The notes under the pieces were generated by a model. It made no database searches and had not been told where the DNA came from. It saw only the letters and a list, made by a program, of their open reading frames with translations. The position numbers and the translations under genes are program-made. Shown in pieces: positions 40,213-40,790 of a stretch of 40,790 nt of DNA; position 1 is the stretch's first letter; the number at the start of each line of letters is the position of its first letter. The stretch comes from Clostridiales bacterium (GTDB taxonomy: Bacteria > Bacillota > Clostridia > Christensenellales > Aristaeellaceae), in assembly GCA_019419995.1 (NCBI GenBank), contig JAHZHZ010000021.1, forward strand, positions 1-40,790, in the 5' to 3' direction.

Positions 40213-40790
40213 TTACATCAACGGCTCCATGTTGAGAACGGGATGGCCCTTTTCCGTGAGGAAAGCATAGAGCTCTTCCATATCCTCGGTGATGGTCTCA
40301 TCGGCAATCATGTCGGTGAAATTATCGATGCCGTACAGTTCCTTGGCGGTCTCATTCAGGTTATCCGCCACCTGCTCCTTCAGAGCCTTCGGCAGCCAGA
40401 CGATGCGGCCCGGGCCGCCCTCAGCCTTCATAAACTTCTTGGAAGAAATGAAGTGTTTGCCGTGTCCCATGAAGCCGGGCGTCTGAACGCCGCCGCCGGT
40501 CATGGAAGCCATTTCGGAGAAGCTCATTCCCAGAGGCGTCATTCCCGCGTGCTCACGGTTGACGATGACCACACCATTGGACATGGGCTCGATGCCGCAG
40601 ATGCACTCGAAGCAGCCGCAGCTGGTCATGGGATCTTCCATGATGGAGTACAGGGTTACGTGCTCCAGAGCGCCGTGAGAATACTTGTTTACGGCCTCGT
40701 CCACGTCTTCATACCGTCCGACAATTTCGTCGATGGGACGGGTCTTGGGCACGATCTGGCAGGGCCCCTGAGGATCCAGCTCGTTGGTAG
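40213..40790 (-). CDS. acsB: Acetyl-CoA synthase (CO dehydrogenase/ACS complex), C-terminal part
   Basis: Condenses a methyl group, CO and CoA to acetyl-CoA, the last step of the Wood-Ljungdahl pathway. About the last 190 residues are present and the frame stays open to the right edge, so the 5' part lies outside. The A-cluster region is unmistakable: MTSCGCFECICG holds the Cys-Gly-Cys that binds the distal Ni, followed by EPMSNGVVIVNREH and GMTPLGMSFSEMASMTGGG. The C-terminus is complete and ends NMEPLM. The frame is cut only by the window, not by a mutation. Confidence 0.96.
   Translation of the reverse strand, partial: TNELDPQGPCQIVPKTRPIDEIVGRYEDVDEAVNKYSHGALEHVTLYSIMEDPMTSCGCFECICGIEPMSNGVVIVNREHAGMTPLGMSFSEMASMTGGGVQTPGFMGHGKHFISSKKFMKAEGGPGRIVWLPKALKEQVADNLNETAKELYGIDNFTDMIADETITEDMEELYAFLTEKGHPVLNMEPLM

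Noticed and set aside
1..40790. Mobile elements, prophage genes, tRNA or rRNA genes
   Set aside because: No transposase, integrase, terminal repeats or cloverleaf was recognised by reading; tRNA detection by eye is limited.

Overview
The window looks like a chromosomal segment of an anaerobic, Gram-positive-type member of the Clostridia (Bacillota). The signs are T-box and TPP riboswitch leaders, strong GGAGG ribosome binding sites, a SpoIVFA/SpoIVFB pair (endospore sigma-K control), and Wood-Ljungdahl (acetyl-CoA) pathway genes: metV-metF and the 3' end of acsB. Base composition is about half GC. No rRNA, tRNA, CRISPR array, prophage or transposase was seen. Species cannot be named from the sequence alone.

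Layout. 1-1.2 kb: on the minus strand, a small two-cluster ferredoxin, a membrane polyferredoxin of the NapH type, and the start of a Pro/Gly-rich 20-residue-repeat protein cut by the window edge. 1.3-6.0 kb: a thiamin salvage regulon of two divergent operons (thiW-thiM and thiE-thiD-cytX), each with its own promoter, TPP riboswitch and terminator, plus a third TPP-like structured element in the thiW leader. 6.1-9.3 kb: a small secreted protein, then a T-box leader controlling an HTH-cupin-acyl-CoA-synthetase fusion. 9.4-12.1 kb: a CoA-disulfide reductase/rhodanese and a thioredoxin. 12.2-15.7 kb: a heterodimeric ABC exporter. 15.8-19.9 kb: surE, a CYTH phosphatase and larE-larB-larC (nickel-pincer cofactor synthesis). 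20.0-22.2 kb: cysK-cysE behind a cysteine-rich leader peptide and attenuator. 22.3-24.7 kb: an ABC transporter. 24.8-26.4 kb: metV-metF. 26.5-35.3 kb, minus strand: maf-mreB-mreC-mreD-mrdA-rodA-spoIVFA-spoIVFB, a cell-shape and sporulation operon. 35.4-39.5 kb: a Nudix-like protein, a sirtuin, a family 6 DNA glycosylase, a pyrimidine nucleoside phosphorylase and a CPBP-like membrane protein. 39.6 kb to the end: 5-formyl-THF cyclo-ligase and the acsB C-terminus.

How it works together. Sensing RNA is unusually dense: two clear TPP riboswitches, one TPP-like element, one T-box and one peptide attenuator. Thiamin genes present are salvage only (HMP and thiazole kinases, HMP and thiazole uptake, ThiE coupling). 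One-carbon metabolism (metV, metF, 5-formyl-THF cyclo-ligase, acsB), ferredoxins and LarEBC fit an autotrophic or fermentative acetogen-like anaerobe. Two redox promoters (ferredoxin and thioredoxin) share a palindrome GTGAT-N3-GTCAC placed exactly 20 bp upstream of the -10 box, suggesting a common activator of CRP/FNR type.

The strongest candidates for something undescribed are the polycysteine leader-peptide attenuator ahead of cysK-cysE, the T-box-controlled HTH-cupin-adenylating-enzyme fusion, the shared redox operator, and the second TPP-like element in the thiW leader.
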